A stretch of DNA of 64,000 nt from Anaerolineae bacterium (GTDB lineage Bacteria; Chloroflexota; Anaerolineae; Aggregatilineales; Phototrophicaceae). The translations under genes were made by a program, and so were the position numbers. Below the pieces are notes generated by a model. It did not search any database. It was not told where the DNA came from and saw only the letters and a program-made list of their open reading frames with translations. Where the stretch lies: positions 1-64,000 of the forward strand of contig JAJEBE010000032.1 in assembly GCA_022822545.1 (NCBI GenBank), in the 5' to 3' direction. Shown one piece after another: positions 1 through 8,563 of this stretch (within the stretch, counting starts at the first letter, position 1; each line of letters starts with the position of its first letter).

Positions 1-57
1 GGGCTTGGCCGCTAAATTGAGCGCCTCCCGTTTCAATTCGTCCGGATACTTCATCAT
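1..57 (-). CDS. Truncated 5' end of a gene, possibly IS3-type transposase OrfA
   Basis: The minus strand opens with ATG at 57 and reads 19 codons off the window edge (MMKYPDELKREALNLAAKP). A purine-rich stretch (AGGTAGGTTGGAG) lies just upstream of the ATG and can act as ribosome binding site. The pattern Y-P-x-E-x-K-R-E-A resembles the first helix of the helix-turn-helix in IS3/IS911-type OrfA proteins, but 19 residues cannot settle this. An ordinary DNA-binding protein is equally possible. Confidence 0.35.
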   Translation of the reverse strand, partial: MMKYPDELKREALNLAAKP

Positions 58-128
58 CGACTCCAACCTACCTTTCTCACCTGATTGTATTGGACAACTT
101 GGCTGTCCACAAAATCGGGGCAAGTTCA

Positions 129-150
129 CTCCCCCATTGCATTGGGGGAG
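129..150. repeat. Palindromic hairpin, CTCCCCCA stem
   Basis: CTCCCCCA (129-136) pairs perfectly with TGGGGGAG (143-150) around a 6-nt loop. No T-run follows, so it is not a classical terminator. A hairpin of the same design (CCCCCAA/TTGGGGG) lies at 12675-12692, suggesting a dispersed intergenic palindrome family. Confidence 0.6.
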
Positions 151-261
151 ATTTAGAGGAGGGCAACACGCGAACATTTGGTCTAGCGCTCCCCGCCAAC
201 CCATGCTAAAAAATCACCGTCCGCACATTAACAACCGCATAGCCGGCTCGGCTCCGTTTTA

Positions 262-311
262 TGATAGGTATGATAGAAAAAAGTTTCCCCTCTATCATGA
301 TAATTATTATA
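262..311 (+). repeat. AT-rich element shared with the serine operon upstream region (copy A)
   Basis: ATGATAGAAAAAAGTTT starts at 271, followed by CCTCTATC and a GATAAT/ATTAT pair. The same order of motifs occurs on the minus strand at 56699-56748. In both places the element lies about 150-175 bp upstream of a start codon and points at that gene (corA here). Copy A also has a local duplication of ATGATAGGT. It could be a regulator site or a decayed mobile-element end. Confidence 0.5.
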
Positions 312-420
312 AAATCGGATGCCGCCTTCCTGCCCTTTGTGGCGAATCCCGCCCAACATCGAAAAAGTCCTCCCCGAATCCCTCTGTGCCCTCTCTGTTC
401 TCTGTGGTTAAATCAGCCCC

Positions 421-1338
421 ATGACAACCCGCGCCATCACCCACGACAACCTCGCCTGGATCGACATCGTCCACCCCTCCGCCGCCGATGTCGAAGCGCT
501 CCATCATCGCTTCCCCTTCTTCCACCCCCTCAACCTGGAAGACATCCGCAGCCCCATCGAACGCCCCAAGCTCGACCAAGACGACAACTACCTTTTCGTC
601 GTCCTGCACTTCCCGCTCTGGGACCCTCGTACCGAGCTCTCCCGCGCCAGCGAAGTTGATATCTTCCTCACCCGCGACTTCGTCGTCACCGTCCACAACG
701 GCAGCTTGAAGCCCCTCGTCAACGCCTTCGAGCGCTGTCAGGCCGATGAAAACGAGCGCCATGGCCTGCTCGGCCGCGGCCCCAACCACGCCTTCTACAG
801 CCTCATCGATCAGCTCGTCGACTACATCTTCCCCATCCTCAACAAGGTCGACCGGCGCGTCCACGCCATCGAAGACAAACTCTTCGAATCGGACGCCAAG
901 CGCGTCATCCAGGAGATCGCCCTGCTGCGCCGCGATATCATCTCCCTCCGCCGCATCATCCGTCAGCAGATCCCGGTCGTCCAGCAACTCGAAACCTGCG
1001 AGCACCCCATCCTGCACGAGCGCATGGAGGAATACTTCGGCGATATCGTCGACCACCTCTTCAAGCTCCGCGATATCGTCGAGGAGAACTTCGAGGTCAT
1101 CAACAGCTTCGCCGATACCGCCGACGCCTTGGCGAGCTACCGCATCAACGAGGTCATGCGCATCCTCACCGTCATCTCCGTCATCATGCTGCCCCTCACC
1201 CTCATCTCCAGCATCTACGGCATGAACATCGTTCTCCCCTTCGCCGATGACCCCCAGGCCTTTACAATCACGGCTGGCATCATGGTCGCTGTTCTGATCG
1301 TCATGCTGCTCTACTTCCGTCGCCGACACTGGTTGTGA
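421..1338 (+). CDS. corA: CorA family Mg2+/Co2+ transporter
   Basis: A 305-residue inner-membrane divalent cation channel of normal length for the family. The long acidic, helical cytoplasmic domain (about residues 1-240) is followed by two C-terminal membrane helices (about 245-264 and 283-298). The signature Y-G-M-N lies at 266-269, at the end of the first helix, where it forms the selectivity filter. The short basic tail FRRRHWL is typical. ATG 421 is used. The stop overlaps the GTG start of the downstream RNase D gene by 4 nt, so the two are probably translationally coupled. A shared AT-rich element lies about 150 bp upstream. Confidence 0.93.
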   Translation: MTTRAITHDNLAWIDIVHPSAADVEALHHRFPFFHPLNLEDIRSPIERPKLDQDDNYLFVVLHFPLWDPRTELSRASEVDIFLTRDFVVTVHNGSLKPLVNAFERCQADENERHGLLGRGPNHAFYSLIDQLVDYIFPILNKVDRRVHAIEDKLFESDAKRVIQEIALLRRDIISLRRIIRQQIPVVQQLETCEHPILHERMEEYFGDIVDHLFKLRDIVEENFEVINSFADTADALASYRINEVMRILTVISVIMLPLTLISSIYGMNIVLPFADDPQAFTITAGIMVAVLIVMLLYFRRRHWL

Positions 1339-2477
1339 CGCCGCTCATGCTCGCTCCCGCCATCTACATCGACGAGGGTCAGGCCTTCGCCGCCGCGGTC
1401 CAGCGCCTCGCCGCCCAGCCGCGCATCGCCTGCGATACCGAGTCCAACAGCCTCCACGCCTACCGCGGCGCCACCTGCCTCATCCAGTTCTCGACCCCGA
1501 CCGAAGACCTGCTCATCGACCCGCTCGCCCTCGCCGATATCAGCGCCCTCGCCCCCGTCTTCGCCGACCCCGCCATCGAGAAGATCTTCCACGCCGCCGA
1601 ATACGACCTCATCTGCCTCAAGCGCGACTTCGACTTCGATGTGGTCAACGTCTTCGATACCATGGCGGCCGCCCGCGTCTGCGGCTATCAGCGCATCGGC
1701 TTGGGCAACATGCTGGAAGACCGGCTCGGCATCCGCCACGGCAAGAAGCATCAAAAGGCCGATTGGGCGCGCCGCCCCCTGCCCGCCAGCTACCGGACTT
1801 ACGCCCAGATGGACACGCATCACCTGCTCCCTCTGCGCGCTGCCTTGCACGCTGAGTTGAGCGCCGCCGACCGCCTCGAAGAAGCCTATGAGTACTTCGA
1901 GGATGTCACCCGCTTCGAGCTGAAATCGGAGGACTTCGACCCCGCTGGCTTCTGGGCTCTTTTCCGCCCCAATTCGCTCGACAGCCGGGAAATCGCAGTC
2001 CTGCGCGAGCTCTACATCCTGCGCGATGAACTGGCGCAGTCGGTCGATCATCCGCCGCAGCGGCTCATCAGCAACAAGACCCTGCTGCAGCTCGCCAAGT
2101 CGCAGCCGAAGTCGCTGAAGCAACTGCGCGCTATCCGCGGCCTGCCCGCCTGGCTTCTCCGCCAAAGCGAGGACGAGTTCATCCAGGCGGTCAAGCACGG
2201 CCTGGCCAGCCGCGTCCGCTATGCGCCGCCGCCACAAGAGCCGATCCCGCAAGCGGTCGTCGATCGCTACAGCGCCCTCGCCGGCTGGCGCAAGGAGACC
2301 GCCGCCGCCCGCGGGGTCGAGTCCGATGTCATCATCAGCAAGGGCGCGCTCTGGACGATCGCCCGCCGCAAACCGGCGTCAACACGCGAGCTCTGTGGCA
2401 TCCCTGGCTTGGGTCCCTGGCGGCAGCGCGCTTATGGCGATGCCCTGGTCGCTGTCGTCAACGGCCGCGCCGGCTGA
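1335..2477 (+). CDS. rnd: Ribonuclease D
   Basis: A 380-residue 3'-5' exoribonuclease of the DEDD-y class, which trims tRNA and other stable RNAs. The four metal-binding acids and the Tyr are visible: D34 and E36 in CDTESN, D91 in HAAEYD, Y156 and D160 in YRTYAQMD. Two HRDC-like helical domains follow (about 200-290 and 300-375), as in E. coli RNase D. The GTG start at 1335 overlaps the corA stop (GTGA), and the next good start (ATG five codons in) is also possible. A Nudix hydrolase gene follows 6 bp downstream, so corA-rnd-nudix looks like one transcript. Confidence 0.92.
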   Translation: MTPLMLAPAIYIDEGQAFAAAVQRLAAQPRIACDTESNSLHAYRGATCLIQFSTPTEDLLIDPLALADISALAPVFADPAIEKIFHAAEYDLICLKRDFDFDVVNVFDTMAAARVCGYQRIGLGNMLEDRLGIRHGKKHQKADWARRPLPASYRTYAQMDTHHLLPLRAALHAELSAADRLEEAYEYFEDVTRFELKSEDFDPAGFWALFRPNSLDSREIAVLRELYILRDELAQSVDHPPQRLISNKTLLQLAKSQPKSLKQLRAIRGLPAWLLRQSEDEFIQAVKHGLASRVRYAPPPQEPIPQAVVDRYSALAGWRKETAAARGVESDVIISKGALWTIARRKPASTRELCGIPGLGPWRQRAYGDALVAVVNGRAG

Positions 2478-2483
2478 CGCGAG

Positions 2484-3161
2484 ATGTCGCCGCATCACGC
2501 CCGCCTGCCGCTCTGGCCGGACAAGACGCCCGCGGAGAAGCTGGACGCGCTGCGTGATATGGCGCTGGATCTCTACGGCTATCACTTCAGCGCGGCGCGC
2601 GCCCAGGTCCTGGCGCGGCTCAGCGCCCATGAGCCGGCGGACGAGAAGGAGGCGCGCGATATCCAGCGCATGGCGGACCTGATCGCCGCCCATCCGGACA
2701 TCCTCAGCCCAACTTGCGAAGTCGGGCACATCACCGCTTCCGCCGCCATCATCGAGCCGGCGGGCCGGCGGACGCTGCTGCACTTCCACAAGCGCTTGGG
2801 GCGCTGGCTGCAAGTGGGCGGGCACGCCGAGCATGAGACCGACTTCGCCCGTGCGGCGCTGCGGGAAGCGCGCGAGGAGACAGGCCTGCCCGACCTGCAA
2901 CATTGGCCGCCTGGCGCCGCGCCGGCGCCGATCGATTACGATGCGCACACCATCCCTCAAAGCGGCGCCGCGCCCGAGCATCTGCACCTCGACTTTCGCT
3001 ACGTCCTGGCGACGCGTCGGCCGGAGGCGCTCGCTCCCTCGGCTGGCGAGTCGACGCGCTTCCGCTGGCTCAGCTCCGCCGATGTCCGCGATCTTGGCGA
3101 TGCCATCGACGGCTCGCTGCGCCGCCTCCTGCGCAAAGCCTTTGCCATGTTGCCTTCCTAA
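2484..3161 (+). CDS. Nudix family hydrolase
   Basis: A 225-residue protein with a Nudix box at about 112-135 (GGHAEHETD then LREAREETGL). The core REUxEE catalytic cluster is intact. The first Glu of the textbook box is replaced by Thr with a Glu one position earlier, a pattern found in GGHAE-type subfamilies. An N-terminal helical extension of about 75 residues precedes the fold. The substrate cannot be read from the sequence (nucleoside diphosphate-X hydrolysis is the family activity). ATG 2484 starts 6 bp after rnd, suggesting co-transcription with corA and rnd. Confidence 0.85.
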   Translation: MSPHHARLPLWPDKTPAEKLDALRDMALDLYGYHFSAARAQVLARLSAHEPADEKEARDIQRMADLIAAHPDILSPTCEVGHITASAAIIEPAGRRTLLHFHKRLGRWLQVGGHAEHETDFARAALREAREETGLPDLQHWPPGAAPAPIDYDAHTIPQSGAAPEHLHLDFRYVLATRRPEALAPSAGESTRFRWLSSADVRDLGDAIDGSLRRLLRKAFAMLPS

Positions 3162-3251
3162 GCCGCCGTTGAGTATCCGCGCCAGTGCTTAGGCTCGGCA
3201 CTGTGTCTGTGTTACACTTCGGTTGTATGGTCAGGAGAAAGCGAGGCAGCC

Positions 3252-3893
3252 ATGTCATCTGACCGGACCGAGCAGTTGCGCGCCATCAGAGACGAACTGG
3301 TGAATCTCACCGAGTCGCCTTTGTACGAATACCGCCAGCGCAACAACTACTTCCCTGTCATCGGGCAAGGCAGCCACCACGCCGATATCATGTTCATCGG
3401 CGAGGCGCCGGGCAAGAATGAAGCGGAGACGGGGCGTCCCTTCTGCGGCGCGTCCGGCCGTGTGCTCGATGAGTTGCTCGAGTCGATCGAGCTTGACCGG
3501 CAAGATGTCTACGTGACCAACATCGTCAAGGACCGCCCGCCCAATAATCGGGACCCGCTGAAGACGGAGATCGACCTGTACGCGCCTTTCCTTGAACGAC
3601 AGATCGGCATCATCCAGCCCAAAGTGATCGCGACCCTCGGGCGCTTCTCGATGGAGTTCATCCTGCGGCGCTTCGGCGCCTTCCAGGCGAATCAGAAGAT
3701 CAGCCAACTGCATGGGCAGGTTATCAAGGTGCGCACCGCTTATGGGCGGGCGTCGGTCGTGCCGCAATATCATCCGGCGGCCGCCTTGTACAACGCCAGC
3801 CAACGCGAGACGCTGGAGAAGGACTTCCAGGTTTTGAAGCAGTTTATTGGCGGAGGAGAATCTGGGGAATCTGGTACAATGAGATTGCTCTAG
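3252..3893 (+). CDS. Uracil-DNA glycosylase, family 4-like, without Fe-S cysteines
   Basis: A 213-residue UDG-superfamily protein that would excise uracil from DNA. Motif A is GEAPGKNEA (50-58) followed by GRPFCGASG, the central YVTNIVKDRPP resembles family 4, and motif B contains YHPAA. Family 4 enzymes normally carry four Cys that bind a 4Fe-4S cluster. Here the N-terminal CxxC region reads LTESPLYEYR, the NIVKC position is NIVKD, and the fourth Cys is also absent. Only one Cys (C65) remains. AGGAGA precedes ATG 3252 by about 11 nt. It is separated from the Nudix gene by 90 bp, so it may have its own promoter. Confidence 0.85.
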   Translation: MSSDRTEQLRAIRDELVNLTESPLYEYRQRNNYFPVIGQGSHHADIMFIGEAPGKNEAETGRPFCGASGRVLDELLESIELDRQDVYVTNIVKDRPPNNRDPLKTEIDLYAPFLERQIGIIQPKVIATLGRFSMEFILRRFGAFQANQKISQLHGQVIKVRTAYGRASVVPQYHPAAALYNASQRETLEKDFQVLKQFIGGGESGESGTMRLL

Positions 3894-3924
3894 CGCCTTA
3901 CAGGTGGAAGGACACGAGTTCATT

Positions 3925-4494
3925 ATGATTGTTGAACGACAGATCATCAGTGCAGATGAGTTTCTTGAAATCGTCGAGCGTCCCGAATATGAAGACCGCA
4001 TCGTCGAGCTCGTTGAAGGAGAAATCGTCGACATGCCCTTGCCAAATCCGATTCACGCGGCAGTTCTTGCTACATTGGCAACCAAGCTGAATTTCTTTGT
4101 GACGGAAAGAGGATTGGGACGTGTATTGGCTGGCGACGCGCCCTTCATCCTGGAGCGTAACCCAGAGGGCAGAGACACGTTCCGCGGTTTGGACATCGCA
4201 TATATTTCAACGGAACGATTGTCAGGAAGACTACCGCGAAAACCATTGCGTGTAGCTCCAGATTTGGCTGTCGAAATCATTTCGCCGAGCAATAAGGCGG
4301 AAGACATCGAAAAGAAAATCGAGCAATTGCTCGAAGCGGGAACGACTCTGATTTGGATCGTTTACCCCGATTTGCAGAGCATAGCAGTTCATAGGCATGA
4401 TGGCACATTCAAACTCAAAGAATCCGACATGCTGACGGGCGGCGACGTCCTCTCAGGCTTTGAGATTCCGGTTAGCGAAGTCTTCACAGATTAG
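3925..4494 (+). CDS. Uma2 family (DUF820) restriction-endonuclease-fold protein
   Basis: A 189-residue protein of the Uma2/DUF820 family, PD-(D/E)xK-fold proteins common in Chloroflexota and cyanobacteria and of uncertain role. Typical features are DRIVELVEGEIVDM near the N-terminus, FRGLDIAYIS, PDLAVEIISPSN and AGTTLIWIVYPD. ATG 3925 is preferred over GTG 3904 because GGAAGGA lies about 12 nt before it. The base composition is less GC-rich than the flanking genes, consistent with mobility. A GGCGATCT/AGATCGCC hairpin begins at the stop codon. Confidence 0.85.
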   Translation: MIVERQIISADEFLEIVERPEYEDRIVELVEGEIVDMPLPNPIHAAVLATLATKLNFFVTERGLGRVLAGDAPFILERNPEGRDTFRGLDIAYISTERLSGRLPRKPLRVAPDLAVEIISPSNKAEDIEKKIEQLLEAGTTLIWIVYPDLQSIAVHRHDGTFKLKESDMLTGGDVLSGFEIPVSEVFTD

Positions 4495-4517
4495 GCGATC
4501 TTCGCACACAGATCGCC
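4494..4517. repeat. Perfect 8-bp inverted repeat after the Uma2 gene
   Basis: GGCGATCT (4494-4501) and AGATCGCC (4510-4517) pair around an 8-nt loop. It begins at the stop codon of the upstream gene. No T-run follows, so it may be an RNA-stabilising or weak terminator hairpin. It lies only 15 bp before the TTG start of the YdcF gene. Confidence 0.45.
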
Positions 4518-4532
4518 GCGGTCGCCTGAGCC

Positions 4533-5195
4533 TTGGTCGCAAAATCAAATACTGACGCGTTCGTTGAGGTTATCTGGGACTACATGCTGGTCGGTCACGA
4601 GCTTCGGCCAGCGGACTGCATACTCGTGCTCGGCAGCCACGATATTCGCGTCGCCGAATACGCCATCGACTTGCATCAGGCCGGTTACGCGCCCTGGCTG
4701 CTTTTCTCCGGCGGCGTCGTGCAGCGGAACGCGGCGCTGAATGTCTTCTGGGACGCGACCGAGGCGGAGGTCTTCGCGCGCTTGGCACTCGAAAAAGGGG
4801 TGCCGGAAGACCGCATCCTGATCGAGAAGCATTCGACCAACACCGGCGAGAATCTGCGCTACAGTCGCCAGCTAATCGATTCTCTGGGCCTGGACTTCCG
4901 CTCATTTATCTTGGCGCAGAAGCCGTATATGGAGCGGCGCGTCTGGGCGACCGCGCTCAAGCAATGGGGCGAAGGCGACTATATCGTGACATCGCCTCCG
5001 ATGTCGCTAAGGGATTATCTAAATGGCGAGTTGCCGCGGGAGGCGGTGATCCAGCACATCGTCGGCGACTTTCAACGGGTTAAGGTCTACGGCGAGAATG
5101 GCTTTCAGGCACCGCAGAAGATACCCGCTGAGGCTTGGGAGGCGTTTGAGCGGCTTGTCGCGCTGGGTTATGACGAGCGGCTTGTCACGCCTTGA
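4533..5195 (+). CDS. YdcF family protein (DUF218)
   Basis: A 220-residue soluble DUF218/YdcF-fold protein. The signatures ADCILVLGSHD (Rossmann-like strand), LLFSGG and STNTGENLRYSRQ match the family, as does KPYMERR (the TMQRR equivalent of E. coli YdcF). E. coli YdcF binds S-adenosylmethionine, but the function of the family is not settled. An in-frame TGA lies directly upstream (4527-4529), so TTG 4533 is the furthest possible start. It keeps the N-terminal helix found in homologues, whereas ATG 4584 would remove it. A second, membrane-anchored DUF218 protein is at 33514-34152. Confidence 0.8.
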   Translation: MVAKSNTDAFVEVIWDYMLVGHELRPADCILVLGSHDIRVAEYAIDLHQAGYAPWLLFSGGVVQRNAALNVFWDATEAEVFARLALEKGVPEDRILIEKHSTNTGENLRYSRQLIDSLGLDFRSFILAQKPYMERRVWATALKQWGEGDYIVTSPPMSLRDYLNGELPREAVIQHIVGDFQRVKVYGENGFQAPQKIPAEAWEAFERLVALGYDERLVTP

Positions 5196-5199
5196 CAAG

Positions 5200-5934
5200 C
5201 TAATCGGCAAGAGCCAGGTCTAGCAGAAGCGCGGCGTGGTCGCTGAGATCACCGTCCTCGCTGCTCGCCCCCCAATCATATTCACACGCTGCGACGCTCT
5301 TCTCCAATTCGTCGTTGACGAACGTCTGATCAAGCCGGTAGCCATTTCCGTATGGCGAATACCACGTTGGCGCGCAGACATCCGGATGCAAGACGCGGAA
5401 GGGATCGTGCCAGCCCGCTGCTGCTAAGGGGCTTATGACTGTTTCATCATACTCTTCTGAGTTCTCAGTTTCGTTGTCGTGGCCGTCTATCCCAGTATTC
5501 ATGTCGCCGATAATCACTCCGGGACCAAGCTGCCACCGCTCAGTAACTTGGACCAGTGCCGCATAATATTCCAGGCGGCCAAGATATATGCTCCATGGAG
5601 CATGCACGACTCCTATATGAAATGATTGCTCCGATCTGACTTGTGCCAGCAGCCAATATAAGTCTGGCTCCGGAGCGCTGCTTACACAAATCGCTGCTAA
5701 CTCATATCGGCTGGCGAGAAAGAGCGCATTCCACGTCGGCTCGTCGGGATTGACAGTTGTCAACTGATGCTCGAAGCCCTCGTCATACAAGCTCTTGGCG
5801 ATGGACTTGCTGGGCGCGGTACCCCGGAACTCGGCCAGGGTGACAATGTCCGGATTCCATTCGAGTATCTGCTCGACGATTCTGCCGGCGCGACTGCCGC
5901 CGCCGTGCATGATATTCCAAAAGAGGATTCGCAT
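5200..5934 (-). CDS. Endonuclease/exonuclease/phosphatase (EEP) family hydrolase
   Basis: A 244-residue metal-dependent hydrolase with the DNase I/ExoIII fold. The order of motifs is diagnostic: LFWNIMHGGG (Asn ligand), LAEF (Glu ligand), GVVHAPW, GDMNTG (Asp/Asn) and a terminal SDHAALLLDL (Asp-His). No signal peptide or membrane segment is seen. The substrate (nucleic acid, lipid head group or other phosphodiester) cannot be decided. It runs convergent to the YdcF gene with a 4-bp gap and lies 14 bp downstream of the M20 peptidase gene on the same strand, so those two may be co-transcribed. Confidence 0.85.
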   Translation of the reverse strand: MRILFWNIMHGGGSRAGRIVEQILEWNPDIVTLAEFRGTAPSKSIAKSLYDEGFEHQLTTVNPDEPTWNALFLASRYELAAICVSSAPEPDLYWLLAQVRSEQSFHIGVVHAPWSIYLGRLEYYAALVQVTERWQLGPGVIIGDMNTGIDGHDNETENSEEYDETVISPLAAAGWHDPFRVLHPDVCAPTWYSPYGNGYRLDQTFVNDELEKSVAACEYDWGASSEDGDLSDHAALLLDLALAD

Positions 5935-5948
5935 TGGCGTTCGCCTCG

Positions 5949-7370
5949 TTAGCGCAGCGGGTGTTTGTGCTGGGGCGGACCGACGCGGTCTGGAATCGGA
6001 CAGATATAGGGTGTTCGCTCCAGCGCTGTGTGGAACTCCGCCTGCGCCTTTTCCAGAAGCTCCGGCGACAGCACCAGTTCCGCAGCTGAAAGCGCCATGA
6101 CTTTAGCGGCGTACATCATGCCTTTGTGTCCGATTGAAGTCCGACCGGTGGCGACGACGCCCCAGGAGTGGGCGGCAGCGCGGCTGGCCCAGGTGGCGGT
6201 TTGCAGCATGCTGCAAGGCGCGTACCAACTCATATCGCCCATATCGGAAGACCCGGGCGAGACGTAATCTTTGTCGGCGCTGGGCAAGACATCGCCGATC
6301 AGAGGCTGCTCGGCGACATCGGGCGCGACGCCATAGCGCTCGACAAGCGTTTTGACGTTGGCATCGCCGAAGCGCTTGTTGATCTCGGCCGCGTAAGCCT
6401 GTTCGCCAGCGCTGAACTTGATGCCGCCGAGGCGGCGCATGACATCGTATTGCAGGTCGGCCAGAACCTCGTTCGAAAGGACGCGCGTCGAGCCGGATTT
6501 GTAGACGATATCGACCTCGGTGTCGGTCATCATGGCGGCGCCATTTGCGATGCGGATGACGCGTTGGCTGACGTCTTCCAGGTTCTGTGGATCGTAGGCG
6601 CGGACGTAGTAGTAGCTTTCGGCGAAGTCCGGCACGACATTGGGCGCCAGCCCGCCATTGAGGATGACGTAATGCAAGCGCACGTCATCGGTGACATGCT
6701 CGCGCAGGTAGTTGACGCCGATGTTCATGAGTTCGAGGGCGTCAAGGGCGGAGCGTCCCGAGTAAGGGTCGGCGGCGGCGTGGGCGGATTTGCCTTTGAA
6801 GCGGAAGTAGTAACGGTTGACGCTGAGCAAGCTGCCTTTCATGGCGGAGTTGGTGTACCAGGGGTGCCAATTGAAGGTGGCGTCCAGATCGTCGAAAGCG
6901 CCGGCGCGGCCCATGAAGACTTTGCCGCTGCCGCCTTCTTCCGCCGGGCAGCCATAATAGCGCACTGTGCCTTCGTTACCGCTGCGCTCCAGCCACTGCT
7001 TGAAAGCGACGGCTGCCGCCAAACAGCCGGTACCGAGCAGGTTGTGGCCGCAGCCGTGGCCGGCTTCGCCAGCAGTTATGGGATCGGGTGTGTTTTGGTT
7101 TTTCTGCGACAAGCCGGGCAAGGCATCGTATTCGCCAGCGAAAGCGATTACCGGTTTGCCGGCGCCCCATTCGGCGGCGAAGGCGGTGCTGCATCCGCCC
7201 AGGTCCCAGGTGATTCGAAAGTCCTCGGCTTCGAGGAAATCGGCTTGCAACTTTGAGGCTTTGAACTCGACAAATTGCAGTTCGGGATTGTCCCAGATTT
7301 CGTCCGCGATCCGCGTGAAGCGCGTCTGATGCTCGTCGAGCCAGTCGGCGATGTCCATTTTCGATTGCAT
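5949..7370 (-). CDS. M20 family amidohydrolase, AbgB-like
   Basis: A 473-residue zinc amidohydrolase resembling the B subunit of p-aminobenzoyl-glutamate hydrolase and related M20D peptidases. GEYDALPGL, GHGCGHN, PAEEGGSGK and WHPW carry the expected metal-binding and catalytic positions. The lid/dimerisation domain begins around GKSAHAAADP. The substrate is probably an N-acyl amino acid or a small dipeptide-like amide. ATG 7370 encodes MQSKMDIADWL, and ATG at the fifth codon is a possible alternative. No AbgA-like partner is seen in the window. Confidence 0.87.
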   Translation of the reverse strand: MQSKMDIADWLDEHQTRFTRIADEIWDNPELQFVEFKASKLQADFLEAEDFRITWDLGGCSTAFAAEWGAGKPVIAFAGEYDALPGLSQKNQNTPDPITAGEAGHGCGHNLLGTGCLAAAVAFKQWLERSGNEGTVRYYGCPAEEGGSGKVFMGRAGAFDDLDATFNWHPWYTNSAMKGSLLSVNRYYFRFKGKSAHAAADPYSGRSALDALELMNIGVNYLREHVTDDVRLHYVILNGGLAPNVVPDFAESYYYVRAYDPQNLEDVSQRVIRIANGAAMMTDTEVDIVYKSGSTRVLSNEVLADLQYDVMRRLGGIKFSAGEQAYAAEINKRFGDANVKTLVERYGVAPDVAEQPLIGDVLPSADKDYVSPGSSDMGDMSWYAPCSMLQTATWASRAAAHSWGVVATGRTSIGHKGMMYAAKVMALSAAELVLSPELLEKAQAEFHTALERTPYICPIPDRVGPPQHKHPLR

Positions 7371-7463
7371 GGTGTTTTTCCATTTTGATGATTAATTGCG
7401 TTGATGATAGCGCGAAGCCCGGCGCGGTCAAAATGTCGGGGCGGGTTTGCGCATGTGTTTGAG

Positions 7464-8399
7464 TCAGACGTTGACGGTGGCGATGACTTGCTCGTTGGGA
7501 TCGGCGGTGGTATCGGCGGGTAAGAGCTTGGCCGCCGAGCCGGGCAGGACGAGCGTCAAGGTGCGGAAGCCGAGCCGGTGCCCCATATCGCGTATGGCGA
7601 CCAGCAGTTGCGTACTGAGATTGCGCGGCGACCAGCAGTAGACATCGGCGTTGCGTTCGTTGTAAAGCTGCTGATGGAAGCAGACGAGGGCCTCATGCCC
7701 GGAGGCGTTCACGTATTGCCGGTGTTTCTTGCGTTCGATGATCTGGGGAATGCCGCTCCAGTGTTCGATCCATTCCGTCTCCCACAAGGCGCGCGGACTG
7801 GTGAGGCGCCCGACAGCCAGCGCCCAGCCATCGATCATGCCGGCGTCGACCTTGTCGAAGTCATGGCTTTTGTAGAAACTTTGGCCGGTTTGGGCGTGCA
7901 AGGCGTAGCGCGCCAGGCGGAAGACTTCAACTGCGCCGAAATATTTGCGGTAGACGAGGGCCAATGCTTGGTCATAGGCGGGATAATCCACCGACAGGCG
8001 CCCGGGGCCGCGGGCATCGCGCAGGATAGCGTCGGCGAGGGCGAGTTGCGTTTCATCGCCGGGGCTATCGGCAACGAGCCAGTTAGCCAGATGCAGGTGC
8101 GTGCCCATGGGCGTCAATTCGCGGTTGATGAAAGCTTCGGCATAAGCGAGGATGCTGCCATTGTCATCGACGACATAGGCGAAGCCATTGCCGCTCAAGA
8201 GATGGCTTAGCCAGATCGCGCCGGTTTCCAAGGACATCCAGGCGCCGCCATGCAGCCAGCGCTCGTAGATGGTCAGATCTTCGTAGGGCAAGTTCTCGAC
8301 CTGGCCAAGCGCGTTCAGCCGCTGCCAAATTGGAATTCGAGCGGTGAACAGTTGCACGATTTTACGCGTGTCGTCGATGGTCGCTTGGCGCACTTGCAT
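7464..8399 (-). CDS. GNAT-like acetyltransferase domain protein
   Basis: A 311-residue protein starting MQVRQATIDDTRKIVQLF, the typical first strand and helix of GNAT acetyltransferases. A second GNAT-like half (about 160-300) ends in IRDMGHRLGFRTLTLVLP. ATG 8399 is chosen over an upstream in-frame start at 8507 because family similarity begins there and GAGG lies at the right distance. The substrate is unknown. It stands alone, divergent from coaX, across a 164-bp gap that contains the AT-rich palindromic stretch CTACTATAGTATAG. Confidence 0.65.
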   Translation of the reverse strand: MQVRQATIDDTRKIVQLFTARIPIWQRLNALGQVENLPYEDLTIYERWLHGGAWMSLETGAIWLSHLLSGNGFAYVVDDNGSILAYAEAFINRELTPMGTHLHLANWLVADSPGDETQLALADAILRDARGPGRLSVDYPAYDQALALVYRKYFGAVEVFRLARYALHAQTGQSFYKSHDFDKVDAGMIDGWALAVGRLTSPRALWETEWIEHWSGIPQIIERKKHRQYVNASGHEALVCFHQQLYNERNADVYCWSPRNLSTQLLVAIRDMGHRLGFRTLTLVLPGSAAKLLPADTTADPNEQVIATVNV

Positions 8400-8563
8400 G
8401 GCTGGAGCCTCGCCGTCCTGGTTGCGTCGTGACGGTTCAGTATCTACTATAGTATAGCTTAGACTGGTTGAGGGCAGGCAAGAACATCGGCCAATCGCCG
8501 TTGTCACAGGCGGAGCGTATGGTCTGCCCCGCCTCGCCGGCGAAGCGACGATAGACTGGGATC

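Larger units (their letters stand above)
58..420. other. Intergenic region upstream of corA
   Basis: About 360 bp without a convincing gene. It holds the C5/G5 hairpin at 129-150 and an AT-rich element at 262-311 that recurs upstream of the serine operon near 56.7 kb. A short open frame across the region has no coding character and is not called. TATAAA near 308 could be a -10 for corA, but no good -35 is seen. Confidence 0.6.

Noticed and set aside
307..1329. 340-codon open frame antisense to corA
   Set aside because: Extremely acidic, repetitive Asp/Glu/Val composition without motifs. It is the complement of a clear corA gene.
6168..7256. 362-codon open frame antisense to the M20 peptidase
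   Set aside because: Low-complexity Ala/Val/Gly/Asp translation and no ribosome binding site. The peptidase has all its motifs on the other strand.
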